Assembly (NCBI RefSeq): GCF_038595055.1
Contig: NZ_CP152002.1
Location: forward strand, 4,260,501-4,324,500
DNA length: 64,000 bases
Source: Paenibacillus sp. FSL R7-0345
Lineage (GTDB): Bacteria; Bacillota; Bacilli; Paenibacillales; Paenibacillaceae
Direction of reading: 5' to 3'
Position numbers and translations under genes: made by a program. Shown here piece by piece: positions 41,574-50,406 of the stretch. Under the pieces are notes generated by a model that saw only the letters and a program-made list of their open reading frames with translations, was not told the DNA's origin and did not search any database. The first letter of the stretch is position 1; each line of letters opens with the position of its first letter.

Positions 41574-41858
41574 ATGAAAAGTAAACTGGATAACTTTCTG
41601 GACACTAACCGTAAACTGCGCAGCTGGCCGGCCAAGCGTTCCAATCAAAGAATCGTCATGGAGTATCTGAGCACGAATTTTGCAGCGGATGTGGAATATT
41701 CCGAAGCGGAGGTTAATGAGATCATTAAAGATAACCACACCTTCAACGATCACTGTTTTCTGAGGAGAGAGCTGGTAGATTTCCGGCTGCTCGGAAGAAC
41801 CGGTGACGGCAGCAGGTACTGGAAGCTTCCGCAGCCCGCAGGCCCTGAGCAGAGCTGA
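41574..41858 (+). CDS. Stand-alone DUF2087 protein
   Basis: A 94-residue protein formed almost wholly by a DUF2087 domain (LRSWPAKRSNQRIVMEYL, EYSEAEVNEIIKDNH and HCFLRRELVDFRLLGRTGDGSRYWKL). The fold resembles a winged helix and usually sits at the C-terminus of ArsR or HxlR regulators; alone it may bind DNA or another regulator. AAGGAG precedes the ATG by eight bases. Promoter region holds unusual 16-bp repeats. Confidence 0.85.
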   Translation: MKSKLDNFLDTNRKLRSWPAKRSNQRIVMEYLSTNFAADVEYSEAEVNEIIKDNHTFNDHCFLRRELVDFRLLGRTGDGSRYWKLPQPAGPEQS

Positions 41859-41868
41859 GCAACAACGC

Positions 41869-41911
41869 AATAAGCCTGCCGCCCCGGCTTACGGAGGCTT
41901 GCAGGCTTATT
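41869..41911 (+). terminator. Terminator of the DUF2087 gene
   Basis: AATAAGCCTGC and GCAGGCTTATT form an 11-bp stem around a 21-base loop; the T tail is short. Confidence 0.65.
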
Positions 41912-41971
41912 CGTTAACACCAATCCGCCCATTCCATCATACATAGTAGTAATAGGAAGGGCGGGATAGGG

Positions 41972-42787
41972 ATGGGTACCAATAGCGGGTTTGAGCAGCG
42001 GGCGATTTTTCTGGCAGCCGTATGCAGTCAGACGTATGTGCAATTTAGTAATCCGGACGGCTTATTTGTGGTACCGCAGAATTATGCGCTGAGACATACC
42101 ATCTATGCCAAATCCTTTAACAACAGGCGCGAACGGTTCGGCTTTATCCTGGAATCTCCGGATGAAATTATCGTTGCCTTCCGCGGCACCAGCCAGCAAG
42201 CCGACTGGATATCCGATCTGATCGCCTCGCAGCGCAGCTTTAAATATATCAAGCAGGACTGCCTGACCCACCGCGGGTTCACCGACATCTACGCCACCGC
42301 CAGAAATGAGCTGATCTCGGCACTCTCCGCACTGCCAGCCGGCAAGACACTGACCATTACAGGCCACAGCCTTGGTGCTGCCCTTGCCACCTTATGTGCT
42401 GTGGATGCAGCCGCCAACACCGCCTTTACCTCACCGGTTCTGTACACGTATGGTTCTCCGCGCGTCGGTGATCCTGCTTTTAAAAAAGTATTCAACTCGT
42501 ATATCCGTACCAGCTACCGCATCGCCAATACCTTTGACGCCGTCACCTTTGTTCCGCCCACTGTCTACAAACTGCCTAAACGGGACAAAAGATATTATTA
42601 CAACCACGTTCCCGAGCTAATTACACTCACCTTCCAGCTTGGAGCAGTCGGGCTGAATCATATCATCAGCAGCTACTTTGCCGAGCTTGCCAAGCTTGAT
42701 CCGGTATATGCCGGGCAGCTGTGCCAGTCTAACCCCGGTTTCTGTCCGGCCACCATTCCGGTAGCAGTACCCGTCCCTTTAATTTGA
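41972..42787 (+). CDS. Class 3 lipase family protein
   Basis: A 271-residue alpha/beta hydrolase of the fungal-lipase-like (class 3) group. The nucleophile elbow TITGHSLGAALA gives Ser133; Asp189 (NTFDAVTFVPP) and His212 (YNHVPEL) complete the triad. RGTSQQADWISDL provides the oxyanion loop. There is no signal peptide, so the enzyme is probably intracellular and may act on lipids or esters. It ends overlapping the converging hydrolase gene by nine bases. Confidence 0.88.
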   Translation: MGTNSGFEQRAIFLAAVCSQTYVQFSNPDGLFVVPQNYALRHTIYAKSFNNRRERFGFILESPDEIIVAFRGTSQQADWISDLIASQRSFKYIKQDCLTHRGFTDIYATARNELISALSALPAGKTLTITGHSLGAALATLCAVDAAANTAFTSPVLYTYGSPRVGDPAFKKVFNSYIRTSYRIANTFDAVTFVPPTVYKLPKRDKRYYYNHVPELITLTFQLGAVGLNHIISSYFAELAKLDPVYAGQLCQSNPGFCPATIPVAVPVPLI

Positions 42788-43666
42788 GACAGGATGCCTG
42801 CTGATGAACTGCAGTGCCGTTTGTCCCGCCTCCGCCGGCTGCAGCAGCCAGACATAAGCGTGCATTGAACCGGAAATCCGTTCCTTTTCGGCCTGCTTCA
42901 CCAGACCGGCAAAGTGATTCAGGCTGCTGCGGACGCGTTCGTCCGCCCACTCTGATTCACTCGGCATAAACAGCACCGGGCATTGGAGATGCCGGTAGTA
43001 CTCTTCAAACTTAGAATCCCAGAATTTCTGAATATACTCTGTGCGTACACGATTCAGAAAACAGTAGGTGTATCTCCCGTCTTCCAGCTGCTGCAGACTG
43101 TTCTCATAGAACGGCTGGAAATACGCATTCCACAGGCCTTCTTTTTCCAGCTCAGCACGCTCTTCAGCGACATACTCCTCTCTTGATGTAAATATGCGCT
43201 CCTCCCTCTCCAACAGTTCAGCCCGCATAATCTCTTTCTTTTGTTCCATCTCCTCCGGCGCCCCGTTAAACAAACCGTGCTCGCCGAACTCATTGCAGAG
43301 CGCCCCTTCGCAGACCAGCGACTGCACCAGCTCCGGATGTGTGGCAGCCAGGCTTAGGCCGATTTCCGCCCCCATTGAGCTGCCGACAACATGGCAACGC
43401 TCAACCTGAAGCTCACGGAGCAGCAGATAAAGATCCTGTGCCATATCGTCGATATGATAGCCGGTCTGCGGCTTATCCGATTTGCCGTGTCCGCGGAAGT
43501 CCGGTGCGATGATACTGTACCGCTCTGCAAACTGCGGAAGGATACCGTTCCACATATGCAGATTGCCGCCGCTGAAATGGAGAAATAGTATGGTCTCCCT
43601 GCCCTCTTTTAACGAATGCATTACGTTCAGCCTGATCGGACCCAGTTCAATGATTTCCTCAAACAT
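42779..43666 (-). CDS. Alpha/beta hydrolase
   Basis: A 295-residue alpha/beta hydrolase. LFLHFSGGNLHMW gives the oxyanion loop, APDFRGHGKSDKP is the family motif, and HVVGSSMGAEIG holds the nucleophile Ser97; the late GSMHAYVW supplies the catalytic His near 267. A cap of about 80 charged residues sits between. The substrate is unknown. AGGAGG lies about 12 bases before the ATG. It converges on the lipase gene with a short overlap. Confidence 0.85.
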   Translation of the reverse strand: MFEEIIELGPIRLNVMHSLKEGRETILFLHFSGGNLHMWNGILPQFAERYSIIAPDFRGHGKSDKPQTGYHIDDMAQDLYLLLRELQVERCHVVGSSMGAEIGLSLAATHPELVQSLVCEGALCNEFGEHGLFNGAPEEMEQKKEIMRAELLEREERIFTSREEYVAEERAELEKEGLWNAYFQPFYENSLQQLEDGRYTYCFLNRVRTEYIQKFWDSKFEEYYRHLQCPVLFMPSESEWADERVRSSLNHFAGLVKQAEKERISGSMHAYVWLLQPAEAGQTALQFISRHPVSN

Positions 43667-43852
43667 AATATGATGTACCTCCTATGTACTGCTTGCTTAT
43701 GCACCGCCTGATCGTTTTGTACCCGCAGCGTACCTCGTAAAGATAGGTAATATCCGGAAAACTGTCAACGATATTTCTGCTATCCGCAGTATAAAAAGAC
43801 AGCCCCGTACCGCCGGAAGCGGACTGAACTGCCTATTTTTCATCAACCTATG

Positions 43853-45793
43853 TTACAGAGACTCTCTGATCACACGCTTGTAATACAGCACAGACAGGAA
43901 ACCGAAGATCGAATACAACACTGTATACAGCACCATCACCAGAATCATCGGTGTCAGCATTTCTGTACCGAAGAAGAACCAGCCGGATTTGACTGCAAAA
44001 TAGCTGTGGCACAGTCCGATTACGAGCGGGATACCGAAATTAAATAGCTGCTTAAACTGTATGCCGCGCAGCAGATCACCCTGGGTAAAACCAAGCTTGC
44101 GCAGAATAGTATAGCCGTTCTTTTCCTCTTCACCTTCATCCATCTGCTTGAAGTACAGAATACAGCCCGAGGTAATCAGGAAGGTTAGGCCAAGAAAGCC
44201 GACAATAAACATAATCAGGCCCATATTGCTCCGCTGGTTCAGTTCATATTCATACTGGGAAAAGCTCGGGTACTCCGGTTTCTGTTCCATGAAAATCTTA
44301 TTAGCCTCAATCCGCAGTGAACGGTCGGCCAGTTCGATCCCGTAATACTCTCTTTTCCCTTCTCCTCTTTGCACCTTTGGATTCTGGACTTTAACAAATT
44401 CCTCATATATGCTCTCATCCACCACAAAGATGGCACCGCCTCCGCCATAATAATAGGGTAGAACAGCATCAGGAGAGCTGCCGTTAACCTGCAGGCTGAC
44501 TGGTCCGTTTATCGTATCAAATTTGACTTCACCTGAATCGCTGAGTGACATGAACTTCTGCAGCGCGCCGCCGTAACCGACAATCGTTGTCTCTCCCGGC
44601 TGCAAATCCATACCTTTAATATCCTTTTCGCTGAGTACAGCGGTTAGAAGAAGACGGTCCTCCGGTGATTTAAAAGCTGATTTGTCCATGATCCCGCTGG
44701 CATCCACTTCCATCATGATGGGCTTCATGTAAATCTCTTTGTACTTAATCTTTTGCGCATCCAGCGCCTGGACAAACTTCTCCTTCGCTTCCACACGGGC
44801 AAACCCGAAATCATCCGGTGAGCTCTCTTTGGCCGTAGCCTCTGCCGAATAATAGGAAATGTAACTGAGCGAGAGCAGGCCAATTGCAAGCGCTGATACA
44901 GTCGTGATGATTGTCAGCAGCAGCGCGTTCGACTTCATCCGGAACATGATAGAAGACAGCGAGAGTACCTCATTGATCGACAGGTAGCCCTGTTTGCTCT
45001 TGCGGATGGCATTGAACAGGAAGCTGACTGAACCTTTATAGAACAGATAGGTTCCAATAATGACCAGGGCCAGAATCGTAATCATCGCCCGCATCAGCTC
45101 GGACATTTCTGTATATTTGCCGCTGAACAGCTGGGTTGAAATGTAATAGCCGCCCCCGACAAAAGCGATGCCAAGGAGTCCGAGAACAATCTCCCACAAC
45201 GGCATTTTGCGGATCTGTGTCTGCGTGGTGGCATTTACTTTAAACAGGGACAGAATGCTCTGGCCTTTGATAAACGTATAGTTCATCAGCATAATCAGCA
45301 CATAGATCGCCGCAAAAACGATGATCGTCCGCACCAGCGCCTCTGACGAGAAGCGCAGCTCGGCCATCGCGTCGATCTCCAGGATTTTGAACAGGATCAT
45401 CAGAATCAGGCGCGACACTGCGAATCCGGCGGCAATCCCGGCAACCATGGATCCGAAATAGAGCATCAGGTTCTCGGCGCTGAGCAGCCTGAAAATTTTG
45501 CCTTTGGTGAGTCCGATCAGCTGGAATAATCCGATCTCCCGGCTGCGCCGCTTGATGAAGATCGTGTTCGCATACAGAAGGAAAATCGCGACGATTGCGA
45601 CCAGCAGGATCGAGGAAGTTCCGATCGCTGCGCCTCCTTTTACCGAACCGGCAACCTCGTCCATCGAAGGATCAAACTGCAGGGTAACGAAGGAGAAATA
45701 CAATGCCACACTGAAAATAAGGGCAAAGACGTACAGGTAATAGTTCTTGATGTTCTTTTTGAGATTGCGGTAAACAATATAATTCAGGTTCAT
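43853..45793 (-). CDS. BceB/YxdM-type ABC permease of a peptide-sensing module
   Basis: A 646-residue membrane protein with ten helices and a large extracellular domain (about residues 310-515) between helices 7 and 8, the hallmark of Bce-type permeases. The intracellular loops carry FtsX-like motifs (TIFIKRRSREIGLFQLIGLTKG and DEGEEEKNGYTILRKLGFTQGD). It binds the antimicrobial peptide complex and passes flux information to the kinase. Its ATG overlaps the ATPase stop codon as ATGA. Confidence 0.92.
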   Translation of the reverse strand: MNLNYIVYRNLKKNIKNYYLYVFALIFSVALYFSFVTLQFDPSMDEVAGSVKGGAAIGTSSILLVAIVAIFLLYANTIFIKRRSREIGLFQLIGLTKGKIFRLLSAENLMLYFGSMVAGIAAGFAVSRLILMILFKILEIDAMAELRFSSEALVRTIIVFAAIYVLIMLMNYTFIKGQSILSLFKVNATTQTQIRKMPLWEIVLGLLGIAFVGGGYYISTQLFSGKYTEMSELMRAMITILALVIIGTYLFYKGSVSFLFNAIRKSKQGYLSINEVLSLSSIMFRMKSNALLLTIITTVSALAIGLLSLSYISYYSAEATAKESSPDDFGFARVEAKEKFVQALDAQKIKYKEIYMKPIMMEVDASGIMDKSAFKSPEDRLLLTAVLSEKDIKGMDLQPGETTIVGYGGALQKFMSLSDSGEVKFDTINGPVSLQVNGSSPDAVLPYYYGGGGAIFVVDESIYEEFVKVQNPKVQRGEGKREYYGIELADRSLRIEANKIFMEQKPEYPSFSQYEYELNQRSNMGLIMFIVGFLGLTFLITSGCILYFKQMDEGEEEKNGYTILRKLGFTQGDLLRGIQFKQLFNFGIPLVIGLCHSYFAVKSGWFFFGTEMLTPMILVMVLYTVLYSIFGFLSVLYYKRVIRESL

Positions 45794-46545
45794 GACTGGA
45801 CACCGCCCAATACGCCCTGGGTTTTGATAATATCATTAAAGAAGGACTGCCGCGGTTCATCCCCCTTGTTCAGCTGGGTGTAAATTTGCCCGTCGCGGAT
45901 AAACACTACCCTGCTGCAATAGCTCGCCGCCACCGGATCATGCGTAACCATCACAATAGTCGCCTGACGCCCCTGGTTCATGTCCGACAGCTTGTTCAGC
46001 AGGTCAGAAGCGGATTTGGAATCCAGCGCCCCGGTCGGTTCATCGGCAAAAATAATACTCGGCTCATGCACGAACGCCCGCGCTGCCGAGGTCCGCTGCT
46101 TCTGCCCGCCGGAAATTTCCGCCGGATATTTATTTTGCAGCTCGGCAATGCCCAGCTCGCCAGCCACCTGCGCGAACCGCTGATGTGCTTCCTTCTTGGA
46201 GATTCCGGTGATTGAGAGCGGCAGCAGCACATTTTCTTTGACGGTCAATGTATCCAGCAGGTTATACTCCTGGAAAATAAACCCCAGATGATGCTTGCGG
46301 AACTCCGCCAGCTGCTTCTCCTTCATTCCGGTAAATTCCTTGCCTTCAATTTCAATTGTCCCCTGGCTGACCCGGTCGATGGAGGACAGCACATTCAGCA
46401 GGGTTGTTTTGCCTGAACCGGACGCGCCCATTATGCCAACGAACTCGCCTTTGTCCACCTGCAGGTCGATCCCCTTCAGTACTTCCTGCTTGTTAAATTT
46501 ATTTCCGTAGGTTTTGTAAATTTTATTGGCTTGTAAAATGACCAC
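45790..46545 (-). CDS. BceA/YxdL-type ABC transporter ATPase
   Basis: A 251-residue ATPase of the MacB-like group. Walker A GASGSGKTTLL (about 40-50), Q-loop IFQEYNLLDTL, signature ISGGQKQRTSAARA, Walker B IIFADEPTGALDS and H-loop VMVTHDPVAAS are complete. The GTG at 46545 gives the usual start VILQANKIYKTYG and lies ten bases after AAGGAG; an in-frame extension of 22 residues has no site. It works with the downstream permease to remove antibiotics such as bacitracin from their lipid target. Confidence 0.92.
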   Translation of the reverse strand: MVILQANKIYKTYGNKFNKQEVLKGIDLQVDKGEFVGIMGASGSGKTTLLNVLSSIDRVSQGTIEIEGKEFTGMKEKQLAEFRKHHLGFIFQEYNLLDTLTVKENVLLPLSITGISKKEAHQRFAQVAGELGIAELQNKYPAEISGGQKQRTSAARAFVHEPSIIFADEPTGALDSKSASDLLNKLSDMNQGRQATIVMVTHDPVAASYCSRVVFIRDGQIYTQLNKGDEPRQSFFNDIIKTQGVLGGVQS

Positions 46546-46626
46546 TTCGCAACCACTCCTTTTCTGTACCTCAATCATACCGGGGCCGGGGCTTACGTTC
46601 CTGCGTTTCACCTAACAATATGAACA

Positions 46627-46652
46627 GGCATGTGACATTATTGTCACATGCC
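46627..46652. promoter_or_regulatory. BceR-like box upstream of the ABC genes
   Basis: Arms GGCATGTGACA and TGTCACATGCC are perfectly complementary around TTAT; the inner part TGACA-N4-TGTCA fits the TNACA-N4-TGTNA pattern bound by Bce-type response regulators. It overlaps the stop of the kinase gene and lies about 80 bases before the ATPase start. Confidence 0.7.
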
Positions 46653-47645
46653 CGTCTTCACAAAATCGTTCTCCCGCGGAAAAGTCAGCATAAAAACAGT
46701 ACCTTTTCCAGGTTCCGACTCCACACTGAGGCTGATCAGCAGCGGTTCCGCCACCTGCTTCGTCAGGTACAGGCCCATCCCGGTAGCCGCGCCCTCCTGA
46801 CGGCCGAGCACTGAGGTAAACCCTTTATCAAAGATACGCAGCAGGTCCTTTGGAGCAATCCCCTTGCCTTCATCTTTAATAATCAGCACCACATGCCCGT
46901 CCTGCTCCAGGCTCTGTATAACAATATCTGAGGCTTTACTGTACTTAACAGCATTGGTCAGCAGCTGCCGGAGCATAAAACCAAGCCACTTGCCATCCGT
47001 CAGCACCGTTTCCGCCTCCAGCTCTACGTCAAATCCGATGCCCTTCGGGATACACCAGGTTCTCAGCCCCCGGATTTCCTGGTTCAGAACCGGCTCAAGC
47101 GCTGTACGCTCAATGAAAAGATCGTTGCGCATAAAAGGTATTCGCTTCTGGTGCAGCTGCTGGTCGAGCAGATGGTGAATCCGCAGCCATTCGTACATCA
47201 TCTGATTCTGCAGTGTCTCATCCGGAAGACGCTCGATCATTAGCTGCATTGCTGTAAGCGGCGTTTTCACCTCATGAATCCAGGCCAGCAGATCGTCCTT
47301 TTCCTCCTCCAGCAGCCGGAAGTTCGCCGCAGATTCCCGCCGGTAGCGTTCCGTCTGGAGGGTTACCGCATCCTGCACAATTTGCTCAAACGGACTGTCC
47401 GCTTCCCGGAAGGCCTCCAGATCATACACCTGATCCCAGGCCTCTATCGTCCTGTAGAACCGTGTCTCCTTCTGATACCGGAAGAAAACAAACAGCGTGC
47501 AGACCAGCACATTCAGCAGCACGATATACAGCACGGGCAGGAACGGGATCGACGCATCGACAAAAGCGACGAACAGAATCAGCAGTTGCATTCCGGCCAA
47601 CAGGCAGAGCCAGCTTCTTTTTTCAGCTATGTATTTAGTAATCAT
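46644..47645 (-). CDS. BceS-type intramembrane-sensing histidine kinase
   Basis: A 333-residue kinase with two N-terminal helices (about 11-30 and 36-56) joined by only a few residues, so no extracellular sensor domain, as in BceS. The phospho-acceptor is His124 in WIHEVKTPLTAMQL; the ATPase part has N box QLLTNAVKYSKASD, G1 DEGKGIAP and a late GMGLYLTKQVAEPL. Such kinases take their signal from the linked ABC permease. Its ATG overlaps the response-regulator stop codon. Confidence 0.92.
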   Translation of the reverse strand: MITKYIAEKRSWLCLLAGMQLLILFVAFVDASIPFLPVLYIVLLNVLVCTLFVFFRYQKETRFYRTIEAWDQVYDLEAFREADSPFEQIVQDAVTLQTERYRRESAANFRLLEEEKDDLLAWIHEVKTPLTAMQLMIERLPDETLQNQMMYEWLRIHHLLDQQLHQKRIPFMRNDLFIERTALEPVLNQEIRGLRTWCIPKGIGFDVELEAETVLTDGKWLGFMLRQLLTNAVKYSKASDIVIQSLEQDGHVVLIIKDEGKGIAPKDLLRIFDKGFTSVLGRQEGAATGMGLYLTKQVAEPLLISLSVESEPGKGTVFMLTFPRENDFVKTGM

Positions 47646-48331
47646 AATGCCGCCTCTTCGGTAGCCATGTACCCCTGTCCTACCTTGGTTTCAATGTAAG
47701 CATCCAGCCCGAGCGGCTCCAGCTTTTTGCGCAGCCGGTTCACGTTCACGGTTAAGGTATTGTCACTCACAAAATGTTCATTGTCCCACAGGTTTTTGAT
47801 CAGCTCCTCACGGTCTACAATCCGGTCCTTCTGCTCGACCAGAATTTTGAGGATGAACATTTCGTTTTTGGTCAGCAGGGCTGCACCCTGGCTGTTGGTT
47901 ACGGTGTTTTTTACATATTCGATCGTAGCGCCGCGCCATGTTTTCAGCTCTGTCCGTTCTGTGCTGTAGTTATACACCCGCCGGAGTGTAGCCTGGATTT
48001 TGGCGATCAGCACATCGAAGTGGAACGGCTTTTGCATAAAATCATCGGCCCCCAGCTGCATTGACATCACCATATCGCTCGGATGGTCACGCGAGGACAG
48101 AAAAATAATCGGCACATTGGAATGCGCCCGGATCATCCGGCACCAGTGAAAACCGTCAAACAGCGGCAGCTGAATATCAATAATGACCAGCTCCGGCTGA
48201 ACCGCCGTGAATTCCTGCAAGACTTTGGCAAAATCGGTGACACCGTACACATCATACGACCATTGGGATAAACGTTCCTTAATTTCGGTGAATAGCGTAA
48301 CATCGTCTTCAATCAGCATGATTTTGAACAT
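47642..48331 (-). CDS. BceR-type OmpR-family response regulator
   Basis: A 229-residue regulator. The receiver domain has acidic residues at 9-10 (IEDD), the phospho-Asp at 52 (VIIDIQLP) and the conserved Lys in DFMQKPFH; residues about 130-225 are an OmpR winged helix (FILKILVEQKDRIVDREELIKNLWD, FVSDNTLTVNVNRLRKKLE). The ATG at 48331 follows GGAG by nine bases. Likely target is the box at 46627-46652 before the ABC genes. Confidence 0.92.
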   Translation of the reverse strand: MFKIMLIEDDVTLFTEIKERLSQWSYDVYGVTDFAKVLQEFTAVQPELVIIDIQLPLFDGFHWCRMIRAHSNVPIIFLSSRDHPSDMVMSMQLGADDFMQKPFHFDVLIAKIQATLRRVYNYSTERTELKTWRGATIEYVKNTVTNSQGAALLTKNEMFILKILVEQKDRIVDREELIKNLWDNEHFVSDNTLTVNVNRLRKKLEPLGLDAYIETKVGQGYMATEEAAL

Positions 48332-48348
48332 ATATGGCACTCCGTTTC

Positions 48349-48795
48349 TTACAGCCAGCGGCTGAAATTCTTATGGGCCACCTTAATTTGCCTCTGCTCC
48401 GCCCACTCCGTCAGCTTCTTTATGTCATTGATATTTTCAAAACGGAAGCAATTTTCATACGGAACCAGCACGTTTCCCTTAGGTCTGATGCCGATAACAG
48501 GCTTAAAGTAACCTCTTACAAATACAGTCTTGATGTGGTCTGCCGGGATAATTTGGTTCTTTACAGCAAGACTCTCTGCATTTAGTGTGATGTCAAAAGA
48601 CCTTTTGTCCGTAACGATCCGGTAGATCATAATCCCTTCGGCAATAAAAAGGATACTCAGGTAGACAACAGCAAAATAAATGTTTGTGCCGACCGAAAGA
48701 ATGAAGTAACTCCACACCACCAAATTTAAACTTATTGCTACCAGCAGAGATTTTTCTGAGGGGCCTCTGGCTTTATAAACTTTTGTAAGCTCCAT
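48349..48795 (-). CDS. Two-helix membrane protein at the head of the Bce operon
   Basis: A 148-residue protein with two adjacent membrane helices (about 20-40 and 42-60) followed by a soluble domain of about 85 residues (SFDITLNAESLAVKNQIIPADHIKTVFV, VPYENCFRFENINDIKKLTEW) that looks like a bacterial PH-type domain. I do not recognise a named family. AGGAGGAG precedes the ATG; the response-regulator gene starts 17 bases after its stop, so it is probably the first gene of that operon. Confidence 0.65.
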   Translation of the reverse strand: MELTKVYKARGPSEKSLLVAISLNLVVWSYFILSVGTNIYFAVVYLSILFIAEGIMIYRIVTDKRSFDITLNAESLAVKNQIIPADHIKTVFVRGYFKPVIGIRPKGNVLVPYENCFRFENINDIKKLTEWAEQRQIKVAHKNFSRWL

Positions 48796-49000
48796 ACGCT
48801 TCTCCTCCTGACAGTCAACCGTATATTCAGCTTTCCATATCCCATCCTTATGTACCAAGACCCAGCTGCTTCAAACATTATACTATAATCTGGGAAAGTG
48901 CGGTCGCGAACCTTCCTCCAGTCCCCGCAATATCATCCAAGAACGTAGCTGGCTCCTGTATTATAATTGCCTTACACTATAAAAAAAGAGGGTAAAGCTG

Positions 49001-49174
49001 TTGTCCCGTGAGGTCCGGACCGTCGTTTTTGATCAGGAATTGAAGCTGGAAGCTTACCGGTTTGAGGGGATTATGCAGAAGTTCCCTAATCCGAAACCAC
49101 TGTGCAAAAATAATATTGAAGTGATTTTTATCCTATGCGCTTTTTCAGGTATGGTTTATTTTAACATTAAGTGA
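49001..49174 (+). pseudogene. N-terminal remnant of an AraC-family gene
   Basis: A TTG with AGAGGG upstream opens a 57-residue frame. Its first about 30 residues, SREVRTVVFDQELKLEAYRF then EGIMQKFPN, are the standard start of an AraC sensor domain, which normally continues with the cupin His residues; here the sequence switches to unrelated residues (PKPLCKNNIEVIFILC) and stops. I read it as a gene cut after about 90 bases of conserved sequence. Its TGA lies inside the ArsR palindrome. Confidence 0.55.
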
Positions 49175-49186
49175 TAACTTAATGTT
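49163..49186. promoter_or_regulatory. Long palindrome upstream of the ArsR-like gene
   Basis: Arms AACATTAAGT and ACTTAATGTT are perfect complements around GATA. It lies 53 bases before the ArsR-like start codon and is the probable operator of the whole ABC exporter operon. Confidence 0.7.
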
Positions 49187-49238
49187 GTGAGAATAATCTA
49201 ATATTTAGTTCCTACTTAATTAGATAGCGGAGGTACTG

Positions 49239-50348
49239 ATGAAATCCACTCTTAACGAACAGCTGCTGAAAAACATCCGGTTCACCTACAACGAGGCGCT
49301 GGAGTTTATCGTCGCAATGGGCATGGCCGCCTGCGGAGAGCAGATGTATGCCATGGCTCAGGATTACAAGATTGAAATTGATTCATTAGCTGATTCCTTT
49401 TACGAGGATACCATGGCCCGTCTGTCACCGCATACTTTACGCGAGCTGCAATTTTTCTTCGGCCATAATTTTCTCCATAAGACGCTGGACTTTGGCTTCT
49501 ATGTATCCATCTGCAGCAATCCTGAGCCGCAGACAGCGGAAGACTGGATTAGATCACTGGAGACCGTACCGGCGGAATGGATGCTGACTGAAATGGTATA
49601 CGGGGTATATCACGATAAGCTGGATGAGCTGCTGCAAGGAAGGGATTGGGAAGCAATAAAAGGCAATCTCATTCTGCTGGCCGCATTAGTCAGGGATACC
49701 CCTCCCCATCAGGAGATCATTCAAACACAGGAGCCGCTGCTGGAATGCCTGGCCCACCCGGAAGAGTGCAAGCAGCGGTATATGCAGCTTCTCCGACAGT
49801 TTTACAAGGATGTATTTATCCACTGGAAAAAGCAGCTGCAGGAGCGTTCTGAACAGGCTTCCGCCCATTACGAGGCAGTATTCGCTGCCAAGCCTGAGCA
49901 ATTTATCCGGGAAATCCATAAAAATGAGCCTGACATTTTCACGGCCGTCCCCACTGCCTTTCACGTGAGCCAGGCGTCACAGGTCGGGAACCATTTCTTG
50001 AACTTCACTACAGAGTCCGGCAATGTAGGCTGGGTTATCTTCGGTATCCATAATGAGCGGGTATTCGGCCCGGCTGCGGACCGTGAACAGACAGAGCTGT
50101 TCCTGAAGGCCTTCTCAGATAAAAGGCGGCTCGATTTTGTACTGCTGCTGAAGGAGCGTCCGCATTACGGCCAGGAGATCGCCTCCGCACTCGGCATTAC
50201 ACCGGCAGCCGTGAACTATCATTCCAACTTCCTGTTCTTTCTCGATCTGATCAGTGTGAAACGGGAGGATCACCGCTTATATTATCATCTGAATACAGAG
50301 CGGTTACGGGAGCTGCTGGCCTTGACAGCAAAAGTTATGTTGGATTAG
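49239..50348 (+). CDS. ArsR-type regulator with a large N-terminal domain
   Basis: A 369-residue protein, three to four times longer than a simple ArsR repressor. Residues about 285-365 are the winged helix (FLKAFSDKRRLDFVLLLKER, YGQEIASALGITPAAVNYHSNFL, VKREDHRLYYHLN). The N-terminal about 270 residues are helical, with NEALEFIVAMGMAACGEQMY, and resemble the sensor part of DUF5937-like ArsR proteins; no metal site of the CxC kind is seen. GGAGG precedes the ATG. It heads an operon with two ABC exporters and probably represses it until a compound binds. Confidence 0.8.
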   Translation: MKSTLNEQLLKNIRFTYNEALEFIVAMGMAACGEQMYAMAQDYKIEIDSLADSFYEDTMARLSPHTLRELQFFFGHNFLHKTLDFGFYVSICSNPEPQTAEDWIRSLETVPAEWMLTEMVYGVYHDKLDELLQGRDWEAIKGNLILLAALVRDTPPHQEIIQTQEPLLECLAHPEECKQRYMQLLRQFYKDVFIHWKKQLQERSEQASAHYEAVFAAKPEQFIREIHKNEPDIFTAVPTAFHVSQASQVGNHFLNFTTESGNVGWVIFGIHNERVFGPAADREQTELFLKAFSDKRRLDFVLLLKERPHYGQEIASALGITPAAVNYHSNFLFFLDLISVKREDHRLYYHLNTERLRELLALTAKVMLD

Positions 50349-50406
50349 AGCTAAATTAATCAGCATTCTGCAATAAGCGTATATCTGATAACAGGGAGGT
50401 TCCCAC

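Noticed and set aside
43795..43840. GC-rich stem with TTTTT after the BceB-type permease gene
   Set aside because: CCGC/GCGG pairing is short and outer pairs are poor; terminator function is possible but not well enough supported to list.
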